In this document: positions 47,480 to 58,876 of the stretch, piece by piece
Layout: every line of letters starts with the position of its first letter
How positions within the stretch are numbered: position 1 is the stretch's first letter
Origin: an uncultured Pelagibacteraceae bacterium
Lineage (GTDB): Bacteria > Pseudomonadota > Alphaproteobacteria > Pelagibacterales > Pelagibacteraceae
Direction of reading: 5' to 3'
Length of the DNA stretch: 64,000 nucleotides
Assembly: GCA_902540275.1 (NCBI GenBank)
Contig: CACBMB010000007.1
Span: 1 to 64,000 of the forward strand
The notes under the pieces: generated by a model
The model's input: the letters and a program-made list of their open reading frames with translations, nothing else
The model's database searches: none
Told to the model about the DNA's origin: nothing
Translations under genes and position numbers: made by a program

Positions 47480-49163
47480 TGAAAATAGAATTATTTTAGA
47501 AGAGCAAAAAAATGATTATATCTTTAGTAAAAGTAAATCAAATTTAAATATCAATTTTAATCGAATAGCTTTTATTTTTTTTGTTTTTTTTATTATATCT
47601 GTAATTTTTTCAATACACCTTATTCATCTAGGTTCTAGAAATTTAAAAAATACTATCAAAATTGATCCCGTTGAATCAAATAAGGAATTTTATAGGGCTG
47701 ATATTGTTGACAGAAACAATGAATACTTGAGTAAAACAATTAGTTCAATAGACATAGGCATAAGTCCGTCACAAATTATTGATGAGAAAAAGTTAATTCT
47801 AAATCTAAGGTATATATTTCCAGATAAAGATTATTCTGAAATAAAAAAAAGAATTAATAAGGGAAAATTTTTTTATTTTGAAAAAAAAGTATCAGATGAA
47901 AATTATGAAAAATTAATGAGACTTGGAGACAAGTCTATAGAACCTAGGGCAAACATTATTAGATTATATCCACAAAAGAATCTATTCAGTCATATAATTG
48001 GTCAAATTGATAGCGACAATAATGGAATATCAGGTTTAGAAAAATCCTTAGATAATGATTTAAAGAAATTTTCCAATCCTATTAGATTAAGTGTAGATTC
48101 GAATATTCAATATCTCATTAGAAAAGAATTAATCGAATTTAATAAAATTTTTCAGACTAAAGGCAGCGCTTCGCTTTTAATGAATATTCACAGTGGAGAA
48201 ATACTGTCCTTTGTTTCATTACCAGATTTTGATTTGAATGAGAGAAAACAAATTAAAGATAAAAATTACATTAATCGAGTAAGCAAAGGATCTTATGAAT
48301 TGGGATCTGTATTTAAACCTTTTACTTTTGCGGCTGCACTAGATATGGAATTAATTGAGCCATCAACAGAATTTTTAAACTTGCCTAAGTCGATCAAATG
48401 TTCAGGATTTCCAATCAGAGAATATGATAAAGAAATTCCAAGCAGTTTAACTGCGGAAGAAATATTAGTAAGATCTGGAAATATTGGATCAGTTAAGATA
48501 GCTCAAAAAATAGGTGAAGAAAAATTTAAAAATTTTTTAGAAAAAATAGGTGTTATTGGAAATTTTAATTTTGATCTAGAGGAAGTAGCTGTTTATAAAA
48601 ATTTTTCTATGGGCAAATGCAAATTAGCTACAGCTGCATTTGGACATGGGATAACTACAACTTTGTTGCAACTAGCTAAAGGTTATGCAGTTATATCTAA
48701 TGGCGGATATGACGTTGAACCAAAATTAGTAATTAGAAATTCTGATAAGTTAATGAGTGAAAAAAAATCAATTTTAAAGAAAGATGTTTCAGAGAAATTA
48801 GTAAAAATTTTAAGAAAAATCGTTACTGATAGTCAGGGTACTGCAGGTTTAGCAAATGTTGAAGGATATGAAATTGCTGGTAAAACAGGAACCGCTGAAC
48901 AGGTAATTGATGGTGAGTATTCAAAAAATAAAATAAATACTTTTGCATCAGTTTTTCCGTCATCAAAACCTGAGTTTGTTTTTATTGTTATGCTCGATTC
49001 ACCAAAAGGCTCTCCAACTTATGTTTATAACTATAGAAATAAAAAAGGGAGTTTTACTGGAACACCTTTTAATACTGCAGGATGGACTTCTGTTGAAGTT
49101 GCAGGTCAAATTATAGAAAAAATTGGGCCTATTTTAGCCACAAAGTATCTTCAAATTTATTAA
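47472..49163 (+). CDS. ftsI: Septal peptidoglycan transpeptidase FtsI (PBP3)
   Basis: Class B penicillin-binding protein cross-linking septal wall. One N-terminal membrane helix (about residues 33-53) after a 32-residue cytoplasmic tail. The pedestal domain begins FYRADIVDRNNEYLSKT. Transpeptidase motifs are SXXK in GSVFKPFTFAA, SxN in RSGNIGS, and KTG in IAGKTGTAEQ. 563 residues, normal. It follows ftsL with an 8-nt overlap and ends two bases before murEF. Confidence 0.97.
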   Translation: MNNENRIILEEQKNDYIFSKSKSNLNINFNRIAFIFFVFFIISVIFSIHLIHLGSRNLKNTIKIDPVESNKEFYRADIVDRNNEYLSKTISSIDIGISPSQIIDEKKLILNLRYIFPDKDYSEIKKRINKGKFFYFEKKVSDENYEKLMRLGDKSIEPRANIIRLYPQKNLFSHIIGQIDSDNNGISGLEKSLDNDLKKFSNPIRLSVDSNIQYLIRKELIEFNKIFQTKGSASLLMNIHSGEILSFVSLPDFDLNERKQIKDKNYINRVSKGSYELGSVFKPFTFAAALDMELIEPSTEFLNLPKSIKCSGFPIREYDKEIPSSLTAEEILVRSGNIGSVKIAQKIGEEKFKNFLEKIGVIGNFNFDLEEVAVYKNFSMGKCKLATAAFGHGITTTLLQLAKGYAVISNGGYDVEPKLVIRNSDKLMSEKKSILKKDVSEKLVKILRKIVTDSQGTAGLANVEGYEIAGKTGTAEQVIDGEYSKNKINTFASVFPSSKPEFVFIVMLDSPKGSPTYVYNYRNKKGSFTGTPFNTAGWTSVEVAGQIIEKIGPILATKYLQIY

Positions 49164-49165
49164 TA

Positions 49166-52027
49166 ATGTTTCTCAAAGATTACTTTCCTGGAATAGAAAA
49201 AAAATTTCAAAAATATTTTTTTTCTTATATCTCTTTTGATAGTTCAAAAATAAAAAAGAATTTTATTTTTTTTGCAATTAAAGGCAATAATCATGATGGT
49301 CATGATTTTATAAATCATGCCATAAAAAAAGGAGCAAAAATAATTATCCATGAAAAAAAATTTACAGGGTTAAAGAATGAAATTTTATTTATATATACTA
49401 AAAATATTAGAAAGTTATTGGCTGAGATTGCTTTTAGAATAAATTTTGATAAACCAAATAATTTAGTATCTGTTACAGGCACTAATGGCAAATCCTCTAT
49501 TGCTGATTTCTATTTTCAAATACTTCAATTAAATAAAAAAAAAGTTGCTTCTATAGGGACATTAGGCATCAGAACTAATAAATCATTTAAAAGTTTATCA
49601 AATACAACAATAGATCCAATTAAATTAAGTGAAATATTAAAAAATTTAAAAAAACAAAAAATAGAGAATGTTATTATGGAAGCATCTAGTCATGGATTAA
49701 AACAACATAGATTAGATGGATTATTGTTTGATATAGGTATTTTTACGAATCTTTCTCATGATCACTTGGATTATCATAAAAACTTTAAAGAATATTTGAA
49801 TGCAAAAATGTATCTATTTAGAAAGTTATTAAAAAAAAATGGAAATATTGTTACTGATTATTCCATTCCTGAATTTAAAAAAATTAAAAAAATTTCTAAA
49901 ATCAAAAAATTAAAACTTAATTTAATTTTAAGTGATAAAAAAGATTTAGGGATAAAAGTTGTTTCACATATATTCGATGGGGAAAAACAAATAGTTATTT
50001 TAAATTATAAAAAAAAAATTTTAGAATTTAAAGTCAATTTAATTGGAAAGATTCAGATTAAAAATGTATTAATGGCTATATTAGCCGCCGAAAAAAGTGG
50101 TATTAAAATTTCTAACATTATCAAAAATCTAAATTATTTAAAACCTATCAACGGTAGATTAGAAAAGATTGGTCAAATCAAAAATAACTCGAAAGTGATT
50201 TTAGATTATGCTCACACCCCTGAAGCTTTAAAAACTGTTTTAGAAAATTTGAAAGAACAATTTCCAAATAATAAGATTTCAATAGTATTTGGCTGTGGCG
50301 GAGATCGAGATATTAAAAAGAGATCTAAAATGGGAAAAATTGCAAACATTTATTGTAATCAAATTTATATAACAGATGATAATCCAAGAAATGAAAATCC
50401 AAACTTAATTAGAAAAGAAATTAAAAAAGAAATAAAAAAAAAAGATTTATTTGAAATCGCTGATAGAAAAGAAGCTATAAATAGAGCTATCTTTAATCTT
50501 AAAAGTTCTGAAATTTTATTAATAGCTGGAAAGGGTCACGAAACTACTCAAACTTATAAGAATAAAGTTAGATTTTTTTCTGATAGAGAAGTTATTAAAG
50601 TAGCAATAGAAAATAAAAATAAAGATTTATCAAATAATATTAAATTAAACATCATTAAAGAGATCTCAAAATCAAAGTTATCGTTAAAAAAAATTAATTT
50701 TAATAATGCAGTAATTAATTCAAGAGATGTGAATAGAAATGATATTTTTTTTACTATTAAAGGAAAAAAAAATGATGCTCACAGATATTTAAGCGAGGTA
50801 TTTAGAAGAAAAGCATCAATTGCGATTGTTGAAAAAATACTAAAGAAATCAAATTATACAAAACAAATAAAAGTAAAAGATACTTTGAATTTCTTAACTA
50901 GGTGTGCGACGACTTTGAGAGATTCTTTAGAAACTAAGTTTATAGCAATCACAGGAAGTTGTGGGAAAACATCACTTAAAGATATGTTGGGACTTGTTTT
51001 AAACAAACATTTTAAAACCACTTTTTCAAAAAAATCTTTTAATAATAAATATGGGGTTCCTTTAAGTTTATTTAATATAAATCAGAGAGATAAATTTGGT
51101 GTATTAGAAGTTGGAATGGATAAAAAAGGAGAAATAGATTTTTTGTCAAAAATTATTAAACCCGATGTGGGAATGATAACAAATATAAGCTTTGCCCATA
51201 TAAAAAATTTTAAGAATATTTCAGAAATCGCAGCTGCAAAGGGTGAAATCATTAATAATATTAATAAGCATGGGTCAATTATCCTTAATGCAGATGATAA
51301 ATTTTTTGATTTTCACAAAAAATTAGCAGCTAAAAAAAATATAAAAGTTTTTTCTTTTTCTTTTAATAAGAAAAATGCAACCGTTTATATAAAAAAAATC
51401 ATTAAACAAAAAAATATGTTTAAAATTATTTTTAGGATTAATGATTTAGAAAAATATTTTTATATAAGAAGAGATTTTAAAAGTTTTTTATATAATATTT
51501 TAGCTACACTTACGGTCATACAAATTTATTTTGATGTGACCAAATTAAATAAAAATATATTTTTGAATATTAAATCAACAGAAGGCAGAGGAGATATTTC
51601 AAAAGTAACACTGAATAAGAGAGAAATTTATCTTATAAATGAAAGCTATAATTCCAACCCGTTATCTTTGACCTCAGCTTTACAAAATTTTAATAAAATA
51701 AATGTAAATGATAAAAAAAAACATATCTTATTAGGAGATATGCTTGAATTAGGAAATCATTCGAAAAAATTACACATCTCTATCGCAAAAGAAATTAATA
51801 AAATTTCGGTAAATAAGGTTCATGTAATTGGTAGTGATATTAAAGAAACTTTTAAAAAAATTCATAAAATTAAAAAAGGATTAATTTTAAAAAATGATTC
51901 GGAATTAAATAAACTTATAGTAAACAATTTGAGGGATGGTGATTATTTAATGGTAAAAGGATCAAATTCAACGGGTTTATTTAATCATATAAGTAAATTA
52001 AAAAAGATAAATACTTATGCTTTATAA
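49166..52027 (+). CDS. MurE-MurF fusion: two muropeptide ligases in one chain
   Basis: A 953-residue single frame. Residues 1 to about 480 are MurE (adds meso-diaminopimelate to UDP-MurNAc-L-Ala-D-Glu): ATP loop VTGTNGKSS at 103-111, [10 protein letters not shown], and DDNPRNENP near 403, the DNPR motif marking diaminopimelate specificity. From about 487 to the end it is MurF (adds D-Ala-D-Ala): [18 protein letters not shown] loop ITGSCGKTS near 595-603, NEVGM-like [11 protein letters not shown], and [11 protein letters not shown]. No start signal or stop occurs at the junction. It overlaps mraY by 11 nt. Confidence 0.95.
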   Translation: MFLKDYFPGIEKKFQKYFFSYISFDSSKIKKNFIFFAIKGNNHDGHDFINHAIKKGAKIIIHEKKFTGLKNEILFIYTKNIRKLLAEIAFRINFDKPNNLVSVTGTNGKSSIADFYFQILQLNKKKVASIGTLGIRTNKSFKSLSNTTIDPIKLSEILKNLKKQKIENVIMEASSHGLKQHRLDGLLFDIGIFTNLSHDHLDYHKNFKEYLNAKMYLFRKLLKKNGNIVTDYSIPEFKKIKKISKIKKLKLNLILSDKKDLGIKVVSHIFDGEKQIVILNYKKKILEFKVNLIGKIQIKNVLMAILAAEKSGIKISNIIKNLNYLKPINGRLEKIGQIKNNSKVILDYAHTPEALKTVLENLKEQFPNNKISIVFGCGGDRDIKKRSKMGKIANIYCNQIYITDDNPRNENPNLIRKEIKKEIKKKDLFEIADRKEAINRAIFNLKSSEILLIAGKGHETTQTYKNKVRFFSDREVIKVAIENKNKDLSNNIKLNIIKEISKSKLSLKKINFNNAVINSRDVNRNDIFFTIKGKKNDAHRYLSEVFRRKASIAIVEKILKKSNYTKQIKVKDTLNFLTRCATTLRDSLETKFIAITGSCGKTSLKDMLGLVLNKHFKTTFSKKSFNNKYGVPLSLFNINQRDKFGVLEVGMDKKGEIDFLSKIIKPDVGMITNISFAHIKNFKNISEIAAAKGEIINNINKHGSIILNADDKFFDFHKKLAAKKNIKVFSFSFNKKNATVYIKKIIKQKNMFKIIFRINDLEKYFYIRRDFKSFLYNILATLTVIQIYFDVTKLNKNIFLNIKSTEGRGDISKVTLNKREIYLINESYNSNPLSLTSALQNFNKINVNDKKKHILLGDMLELGNHSKKLHISIAKEINKISVNKVHVIGSDIKETFKKIHKIKKGLILKNDSELNKLIVNNLRDGDYLMVKGSNSTGLFNHISKLKKINTYAL

Positions 52028-53102
52028 TTTTCTTTTAAATTTTGTAGATATTTTTTCTTTTTTAAATGTGTTTAAATACATAACTTTTAGAACTGGTTTA
52101 GCAGTATTTACTTCATTAATTATAGTTCTACTAATTGGGAATCCATTTATCAGATTTTTTGCTAATAAAGAAATTACAAATCCAATAAGAGATGATGGCC
52201 CCTCAGATCATATTATAAAAAAAATTGGGACACCGACAATGGGAGGTTTAATTATTTTAACAGGATTATTAATTTCAGTATTAATGTGGGGTAATTTAAA
52301 AAATATTTACGTAATTTTTGCTCTATATATTGCAATATCGTTTGGGTTACTAGGAGCTTATGATGACTATAAAAAAATAAAATATAAAAATTCTTCAGGG
52401 ATATCATCTAAAATAAAATTAATAATTCAAATCATACTTGCTATAATAGGATTGTTATTTTTAAATGAATTTTCAAATAATGCTGATTTAACAAACTTAT
52501 TTTTTCCATTTTTTAAAAACTTAATAATAAATTTAGGTTGGTTTTTTATTCCTTTTGCGGTTTTTGTAATTGTTGGATCATCAAATGCTGTTAATTTGAC
52601 GGACGGTTTGGATGGTCTAGCAACAGTACCAGTTATTCTAGTTGCTGTTTGCTTTGCTTTTATAAGTTACGTAACTGGAAATATAGTTTTCTCAGATTAT
52701 TTACAAATTCCATATATTGAAGGCACAGGAGAAATTTCAATTTTTTGTGGAGCTATTATAGGAGCTTGTTTAGGTTTTCTGTGGTTCAATGCACCGCCTG
52801 CAAAAATATTTATGGGTGACACAGGATCTCTTTCTCTTGGAGGTTCTTTAGGAGCTGTGGGAATTATAACAAAACACGAAATAGTTTTAGCAATAACTGG
52901 TGGACTATTTGTTTTAGAGGCGGTTTCAGTTATGGTTCAAGTTATTTCTTTCAAATTAACTGGAAAAAGAATATTTAAGATGGCGCCTATACACCATCAT
53001 TTTGAAAAAAAAGGTTGGCCCGAATCTACTGTTGTAATTAGGTTTTGGATTATCTCAATTGTTTTGGCAATGGTTGGCTTAGCTACATTAAAACTTAGAT
53101 AA
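52017..53102 (+). CDS. mraY: Phospho-N-acetylmuramoyl-pentapeptide transferase
   Basis: An integral membrane enzyme transferring phospho-MurNAc-pentapeptide to undecaprenyl phosphate to make lipid I. About ten membrane helices. GAYDDYKKI supplies the Asp pair, [10 protein letters not shown] and [12 protein letters not shown] the other acidic loops, and [13 protein letters not shown] the His-rich loop. 361 residues, normal. Its ATG lies within the end of murEF. Confidence 0.98.
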   Translation: MLYNFLLNFVDIFSFLNVFKYITFRTGLAVFTSLIIVLLIGNPFIRFFANKEITNPIRDDGPSDHIIKKIGTPTMGGLIILTGLLISVLMWGNLKNIYVIFALYIAISFGLLGAYDDYKKIKYKNSSGISSKIKLIIQIILAIIGLLFLNEFSNNADLTNLFFPFFKNLIINLGWFFIPFAVFVIVGSSNAVNLTDGLDGLATVPVILVAVCFAFISYVTGNIVFSDYLQIPYIEGTGEISIFCGAIIGACLGFLWFNAPPAKIFMGDTGSLSLGGSLGAVGIITKHEIVLAITGGLFVLEAVSVMVQVISFKLTGKRIFKMAPIHHHFEKKGWPESTVVIRFWIISIVLAMVGLATLKLR

Positions 53103-53113
53103 AAGGCATAAGT

Positions 53114-54406
53114 TTGAATATCTTTATAAATAAAAAAATATTGATTTATGGTTTAGGGAAAAGTGGATTGTCTTCATTCACGTTTCTGAAGAAAAAAAGT
53201 GAAATATTTTTATATGATGATAATTTTTCGAAGGTCCAAGCTTTAAATTTAAAAAAAAATATAATTACTTATAAAAACATATTAAAATCAAGATTTGATC
53301 AAATAATTATAAGCCCTGGAATTGATATTAACAAATGTAAATTGTCTAAATTTCTTAAGAAAAACAATGATAAAGTTTATTCTGATTTAGATGTTTTTTA
53401 CTCATTTTATAAAAATGATTGTATTACAATTACAGGCACAAATGGAAAGTCTACAACATGTCAACTTCTGTATGAAATTTTATTACATCAAAAAGCTGAT
53501 GTTAAATTAGTAGGAAATATTGGAAACCCAATTTTGTCTGTTAAAAGAGTAAATAAAAAAACAATATTTGTTATCGAGGCTTCTTCTTATCAATTAGAAT
53601 ATAGTAAAATTTTTAAATCAAAATATGCAGCTATCCTCAATATATCTCCGGATCATATTGAGAGACACAAAACTTTAAAAAGATATATTAAATCTAAATT
53701 TAAATTATTTAAGAATCAATCAAAAGAAAATTTTGCTTTTGTTAAAAAAAATGATTTTCTTATCAGTAAAGAATTAAAAGAAAATAAATTGAATTGTAAA
53801 GTTATAAAAGTAAATACAAAAAAAAATAACAAACTAATAGAGAAAACAAAAAACCAATATTTTCTGACCGAAACTAATAAAGAAAATTTTTTATTTGCCT
53901 TTGAAATATCTAAAAAATTAAAACTAAAACAAAGTTTAATAAAGCAAACAATTCAAAAATTTAATGGATTAAAATATCGTCAACAAATTATTATTAAAAA
54001 AAAATTTCTTACAATTATTAATGACTCTAAATCTACGAGTTTTTCCTCATCTATAGGAGTTCTTAAATCAAATCAAAATATTTATTGGTTATTAGGTGGA
54101 ATTCCTAAGAAAGGAGATAAATTTATTCTACCAAGCAAATATTTTAAAAATATCAAAGCTTTTGTATATGGTAAAAACAAAAAATTTTTTAACCAAAAAC
54201 TAAAAGGTAAGATTGAATATAAAAATTTTGATAATCTAAAAGATGCACTAAAAAAAGTTTTTATGATTATTAATAAGAATAAATTTATTTATAAGACAAT
54301 ATTGTTTAGTCCATGTGCCGCATCATTTGATAGTTTTAAAAATTTTGAGGACAGAGGTTCTTATTTTAATAATTTGATTAAAAAGTATTTAAATGGTGCA
54401 AAATAG
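53114..54406 (+). CDS. murD: UDP-N-acetylmuramoyl-L-alanine:D-glutamate ligase
   Basis: Adds D-Glu to UDP-MurNAc-L-Ala. YGLGKSGLSSF at the start is the UDP-binding Rossmann loop. ITGTNGKSTTCQLLYE is the ATP loop, EASSYQLEYSK and ISPDHIERH follow, and SKSTSFSSS and LGGIPKKGD mark the C-terminal domain. The start is TTG 53114 with AAAAGG about 8 nt upstream; there is no usable ATG. 430 residues. It overlaps ftsW by 14 nt. Confidence 0.95.
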   Translation: MNIFINKKILIYGLGKSGLSSFTFLKKKSEIFLYDDNFSKVQALNLKKNIITYKNILKSRFDQIIISPGIDINKCKLSKFLKKNNDKVYSDLDVFYSFYKNDCITITGTNGKSTTCQLLYEILLHQKADVKLVGNIGNPILSVKRVNKKTIFVIEASSYQLEYSKIFKSKYAAILNISPDHIERHKTLKRYIKSKFKLFKNQSKENFAFVKKNDFLISKELKENKLNCKVIKVNTKKNNKLIEKTKNQYFLTETNKENFLFAFEISKKLKLKQSLIKQTIQKFNGLKYRQQIIIKKKFLTIINDSKSTSFSSSIGVLKSNQNIYWLLGGIPKKGDKFILPSKYFKNIKAFVYGKNKKFFNQKLKGKIEYKNFDNLKDALKKVFMIINKNKFIYKTILFSPCAASFDSFKNFEDRGSYFNNLIKKYLNGAK

Positions 54407-55517
54407 ATCAATATATAATTTATATTATGAATGGTGGAAAAATATTGATAAATTTTTGTTTTTTTTGATAATTTTACTATTTATCACGGGATTATTTTTT
54501 TCATTAGTGTCTACATCTTTGTTAGTTTCAGATAAATTGAATACGAATGATTATACTTTTTTCTTTAAACACTTATCTTTTGTTTTTTTAGGTATCATTA
54601 TAATATTCATTTTATCTTCTATAAATGAAGAGAGGTTATTTAGAATTTCTCCAATAATCTTTCTATTATCTATAGTTTTTTTATTTTTAGTACCTATTAT
54701 AGGTGTCGAGGTTAATAGTGCCAAAAGATGGATTGATTTTTATTTTTTACCACGATTCCAACCAATTGAATTAGTTAAACCATTTTTAATAATTATAATT
54801 AGTATTATTTTGAGTAGCGAAAAATATTCAAATATTTATTTTAAGTATCTAGTTACATTTTTAATAACAATACTAATAACAATATTATTAGCTGCTCAGC
54901 CAGATATTGGACAGACCTTACTAGTTCTTTTTAGTTGGTCAGTTTTAATCTTTATATCAGGAGTTAATATTATTTTTTTATCAGTTTCATGTTTGATCAT
55001 ATCAATAATTTTATATTTTTTAATTAGATTTGTTCCTAAGTTTGAATACATTAAAAATAGAATATTATCATTCTTTAATAGTGAAACAGGAACTCATAAT
55101 GCACAATCTGAAAAAGCAATTGATTCTATTACAAGCGGAGGATATTTTGGTAAAGGAATCGGAGAGGGAACTCTTAAAGGAAGAGTGCCAGAAGCTCATA
55201 CTGATTATATAATTTCTGTTATTTCTGAAGAGTTTGGCGTAATTGCCATAATTTTAATCTTATTCTTATTTTTAATATTTATTTATGCAGTGTTTAAAAA
55301 AGTTCATTTAGAAAATAAAGAAAGGATTAAATTAATTTTAGTTGGTTGTGTAAGTCTTATTTTAGTCCAAGCAATGATTCATATTGGAGTAAATATCAGA
55401 TTATTTCCTACCACAGGAATGACACTTCCTTTTATTAGTTATGGTGGTTCCTCAATTATAAGTGTTTCAATTTTATCTGGAATTATTTTGAACTTGACTA
55501 AAAGAAGAATTAGATAA
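54393..55517 (+). CDS. ftsW: Septal peptidoglycan polymerase FtsW (SEDS family)
   Basis: A membrane glycosyltransferase partnering FtsI. About ten membrane helices over 374 residues. SEDS landmarks: NSAKRWIDFYFLPRFQPIELVKPF, AAQPDIGQTLLVL with the essential Asp, GGYFGKGIGEGTLKGRVPEAHTDYI and FPTTGMTLPFISYGGSS. It has a short cytoplasmic N-terminus. One base separates it from murG. Confidence 0.97.
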   Translation: MVQNRSIYNLYYEWWKNIDKFLFFLIILLFITGLFFSLVSTSLLVSDKLNTNDYTFFFKHLSFVFLGIIIIFILSSINEERLFRISPIIFLLSIVFLFLVPIIGVEVNSAKRWIDFYFLPRFQPIELVKPFLIIIISIILSSEKYSNIYFKYLVTFLITILITILLAAQPDIGQTLLVLFSWSVLIFISGVNIIFLSVSCLIISIILYFLIRFVPKFEYIKNRILSFFNSETGTHNAQSEKAIDSITSGGYFGKGIGEGTLKGRVPEAHTDYIISVISEEFGVIAIILILFLFLIFIYAVFKKVHLENKERIKLILVGCVSLILVQAMIHIGVNIRLFPTTGMTLPFISYGGSSIISVSILSGIILNLTKRRIR

Positions 55518-55518
55518 T

Positions 55519-56583
55519 ATGCAAAAAAAAATTTTAATTACCACTGGAGGTTCAGGCGGTCATGTAATACCTGCATTAATTCTTTATAATCATTTATTTA
55601 AAAAATTTGAAGTACTTGTAACAACAGATAAAAGAGGATTGAACTTTTTTAACAAAAACATCAGCAAGTTTAAAATTATAAATACTCCAAAATTAAGTAA
55701 TATATTTTTATTACCTGTAAATTTATTTAAAATATTATTTTTAACTTTTGAATCATATTTTTTAATAAAAAGTCAGAATATAGAAAAAATTATTTCTACA
55801 GGGGGATATATGTCTTTACCTTTAATTTTAGCTGCGAAATTTTGTAAATTAAAAATTTATTTATTGGAACCAAATTTAGTTTTAGGACGTGCTAATAGAT
55901 TTTTTCTAAATTCTTGTGAAAAAATTTTTTGCTATAGTGATCAAATTAAGAATTTTCCTAATCACTTCAAAGATAAGATAATTTTAATCAATCCCTTAGT
56001 CAGGAAGGAATTTTATAAAATTAATCAAGTCTCGACAAAAAAAAATCAATTTAATTTATTGATAATAGGAGGGAGTCAGGGTGCAAGAATTTTTGATGAA
56101 AATTTAAAAAATTCTATTGTCAATATTTCAAAAAAATACTCAATAAAAATTATTCAACAAACAAGCAAAAAAAATGTTACAAATCTTGAGAAATTTTATT
56201 CAAATAAAAATATTAAAAATTTCATATTTTGTTTTAATGAAAATTTTAAAGAAATAATTCAAGAAACTGATTTAGGTATTACTAGGGCTGGAGCCTCGAC
56301 TTTAGCAGAATTGTCAATATCAAATATACCATTCTTAGCTGTTCCACTGCCATCATCAAAAGACAACCATCAACTAGAGAATGCAAATTTTTATAAAAAT
56401 AAAGAATGTTGCTGGGTCCTTGATCAAAAAAAATTTGAAAATGATATTGAGCAGACTCTGTTAGATATTTTAAAAAATAGAGAAGATTTATTGAAAAAAA
56501 AAGAAAATTTAAAGAAATTAAATTACCAAAATTCATGGATTAATGTTAATCAAAAATTATTAAAGGCTTTAAATGAAAATTGA
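55519..56583 (+). CDS. murG: UDP-GlcNAc:lipid I N-acetylglucosaminyltransferase
   Basis: A peripheral inner-membrane GT-B enzyme making lipid II. TTGGSGGHVIPALIL at the start is the glycine loop for the lipid-I diphosphate. TGGYMSLPLILAA, LLIIGGSQGARIFDE and TRAGASTLAELSISNIPFLAVPLP form the donor site. 354 residues, normal. It overlaps murC by 11 nt. Confidence 0.97.
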   Translation: MQKKILITTGGSGGHVIPALILYNHLFKKFEVLVTTDKRGLNFFNKNISKFKIINTPKLSNIFLLPVNLFKILFLTFESYFLIKSQNIEKIISTGGYMSLPLILAAKFCKLKIYLLEPNLVLGRANRFFLNSCEKIFCYSDQIKNFPNHFKDKIILINPLVRKEFYKINQVSTKKNQFNLLIIGGSQGARIFDENLKNSIVNISKKYSIKIIQQTSKKNVTNLEKFYSNKNIKNFIFCFNENFKEIIQETDLGITRAGASTLAELSISNIPFLAVPLPSSKDNHQLENANFYKNKECCWVLDQKKFENDIEQTLLDILKNREDLLKKKENLKKLNYQNSWINVNQKLLKALNEN

Positions 56584-57970
56584 ATTAGCAAAAAATGAAA
56601 TAATCCATTTTGTTGGTATTGGTGGAATTGGAATGAGTGGTCTCTCCTTAATTATGAAAAGTAAAGGTTTTAGAATTCAGGGAAGTGATATTTCTTCAAA
56701 TAAAAATATTGAAAGATTAAAAAAAGAAAAAATAAAGATTTTTATTGGCCATAAAAAACAAAATCTTAAAAACGCAACAATAGTTGTCATGTCTTCAGCA
56801 ATAAAAAAAAATAATCCAGAATTGTTGGAGGCAAAAAGAAAAAATCTACCAATTATTAAAAGAGGTAAAATGTTAGCCCATATCGTCACTTTAATGAAAA
56901 ATATTGTTGTTGTAGGTTCTCACGGAAAAACTACAACTACTTCTTTGATAACCTCTATCTTTCAAAGAACCAAAATTGATCCAACAATAATAAATGGTGG
57001 TGTTATTAATTCAATTAAAAGTTCCGCCAAACTTGGAAAAAGTGATTGGTCAATTTTAGAAGCTGATGAGTCAGATGGTAGTTTTGTTCATATACCTCCA
57101 ACCTATTCTATAATTACCAATATAGATAGAGAACACATGGATTTCTACAAATCTATGGAGGAATTAAAGAATTATTTTATACAGTTTTTAGAGAAGGTCC
57201 CTTCTTTTGGAAAATCATTTATTTGCATTGACGATAAAATGAATATTGATTTAATTAAAAATTTAAAAACTAAAAATTTTTATACTTATGGAAGCAATTT
57301 AAAATCCAATTTTTTAATAAAAAATATAAAACAAAATAAAGAATTTACAGATTTTGATTTAATTATAAATCTTCCTAATCAAAAAAAAAAGAGTATCAAA
57401 AAAATTAGAATACCTCTTCTTGGTATGCATAATGTAAGAAATTCTGTTGCAGCCATTGCTGTTGCTTTAACAGTTGGAATATCAATTTCAGACATAAAAA
57501 GAGGACTGTTAAATTTTGAAGGTGTTCAAAGAAGATTTAATAAGATTTTCACTTATAACAACATCGATTTTTATGATGATTATGCTCATCATCCAACAGA
57601 AATCGAGTTTGTTTTGGATGGAGTGAACAAGGTATATAAAGATTTTGATAAAGTTTGTGTTTTTCAACCACATAGAATTTCTAGATTAAAAGATTTAAGG
57701 AAAGAATTTTCTTTCGCATTTAAAAAAGCTGATATTGTTATTTTATGCCCAATTTATACCGCAGGAGAAAAAATTAAATTAGGTTTTAATTATATTAATT
57801 TTGCAAAGGAAATTATTAAAAATTCTAATGTAAAATTATTTATAGTTGAAAACAAAATTCAATTAGCAAAATTTATTAAAAGTAATATTTATGGAAGAAA
57901 AATTGTTATTGGAATGGGTGCAGGTACTATTACAAATTGGATGAGAGATTTGCCAGAATATATAAAATGA
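56573..57970 (+). CDS. murC: UDP-N-acetylmuramate:L-alanine ligase
   Basis: The first amino-acid ligase of the pathway. HFVGIGGIGMSGLSLIM is the N-terminal loop and VVGSHGKTTTTSLITSIF the ATP loop. EADESDGSF, NIDREHMDFY, and the C-terminal DDYAHHPTEIEFVL and FQPHRISR segments are all present. 465 residues, normal. It is joined to murB by an ATGA overlap. Confidence 0.98.
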   Translation: MKIELAKNEIIHFVGIGGIGMSGLSLIMKSKGFRIQGSDISSNKNIERLKKEKIKIFIGHKKQNLKNATIVVMSSAIKKNNPELLEAKRKNLPIIKRGKMLAHIVTLMKNIVVVGSHGKTTTTSLITSIFQRTKIDPTIINGGVINSIKSSAKLGKSDWSILEADESDGSFVHIPPTYSIITNIDREHMDFYKSMEELKNYFIQFLEKVPSFGKSFICIDDKMNIDLIKNLKTKNFYTYGSNLKSNFLIKNIKQNKEFTDFDLIINLPNQKKKSIKKIRIPLLGMHNVRNSVAAIAVALTVGISISDIKRGLLNFEGVQRRFNKIFTYNNIDFYDDYAHHPTEIEFVLDGVNKVYKDFDKVCVFQPHRISRLKDLRKEFSFAFKKADIVILCPIYTAGEKIKLGFNYINFAKEIIKNSNVKLFIVENKIQLAKFIKSNIYGRKIVIGMGAGTITNWMRDLPEYIK

Positions 57971-58875
57971 AAACAAATCAATTAAAAATTTTATTAAAGG
58001 AATTTAACACTAATGTAAAATTTGAGTATGATTTGAAAAAAAAGAATTGGTTTAATATTGGAGGAAAGACTAAAGTTTATTATAAGGCAGACAATTTGAA
58101 AGATTTAGTAAATTTTATTAAAAAAATTAATAATGAGGAAAAGATATTTATTTTAGGCGCAGGCTCCAATACTTTAATTTCAGATAGTTTATTTGATGGT
58201 ATTGTAATTAAGTTAGGCAAAAATTTTAATAATATTTCATTGTTAGGAAATGATATAATAATTGCTGGAACCGCTGTTTTAGATAAAACTTTATCAGATT
58301 TTGCAATAAAAAATAGTTTAAGTGGATTTGAATTTTTATCTTGTATTCCTGGCACCATAGGAGGTGGAATAAAAATGAATGCAGGATGTTTTGGAAAAGA
58401 ATTTAAAGATATATTAGTATCAATACAAGCAATCAATTATTTGGGACATGTAGTAACAATTCCAGTAGAAGAGATAAAATTTGATTATAGAAATAACAAC
58501 TTACCTGAAAACTTAATTTTCCTAAGTGCATCTTTTAAAGGTGAAAAAGCTGATTTTAAAAAAATTGAAGAAGAAACAATCAGGCTTAAAGCTGAAAAAG
58601 AAAAAAAACAACCAACCAGAGTAAAAACAAGTGGAAGCACTTTTAAAAATCCAATATTACAAACGCAAAAAAAAGTGTGGGAACTTATAAAAGAATCAGT
58701 TCCATTAGACATAACCTTTGGAGATGCTTGTATTTCAAAAAAACATTGTAATTTTTTTGTCAACAAAGGTAATGCGTCTTATGAAGATATGAAAAAGTTA
58801 ATTGATTTTGTGTCTAATAAAGTTTTAGAAAAGACTGGTATTAGTTTAGAAACAGAAATTAAAATATTAAAATAA
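57967..58875 (+). CDS. murB: UDP-N-acetylenolpyruvoylglucosamine reductase
   Basis: An FAD and NADPH enzyme making UDP-MurNAc. WFNIGGKTKVYYKA, GAGSNTLISDSLFDG (FAD site), IPGTIGGGIKMNAGCFG, and GSTFKNP with the proton-donating Ser are present, as is the C-terminal Glu in ETEIKIL. I start at ATG 57967, which overlaps the murC stop as ATGA; an in-frame ATG at 57937 lies inside murC and adds nothing conserved. 302 residues. No murA is in the window. Confidence 0.97.
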   Translation: MKTNQLKILLKEFNTNVKFEYDLKKKNWFNIGGKTKVYYKADNLKDLVNFIKKINNEEKIFILGAGSNTLISDSLFDGIVIKLGKNFNNISLLGNDIIIAGTAVLDKTLSDFAIKNSLSGFEFLSCIPGTIGGGIKMNAGCFGKEFKDILVSIQAINYLGHVVTIPVEEIKFDYRNNNLPENLIFLSASFKGEKADFKKIEEETIRLKAEKEKKQPTRVKTSGSTFKNPILQTQKKVWELIKESVPLDITFGDACISKKHCNFFVNKGNASYEDMKKLIDFVSNKVLEKTGISLETEIKILK

Positions 58876-58876
58876 A

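Noticed and set aside
50600-50660. Possible frameshift or missing stop joining murE to murF
   Set aside because: The frame is continuous with sensible residues across the junction and both halves are full length, so a real fusion is the simpler reading.
58080-58436. 118-residue open frame on the minus strand
   Set aside because: Antisense to murB.
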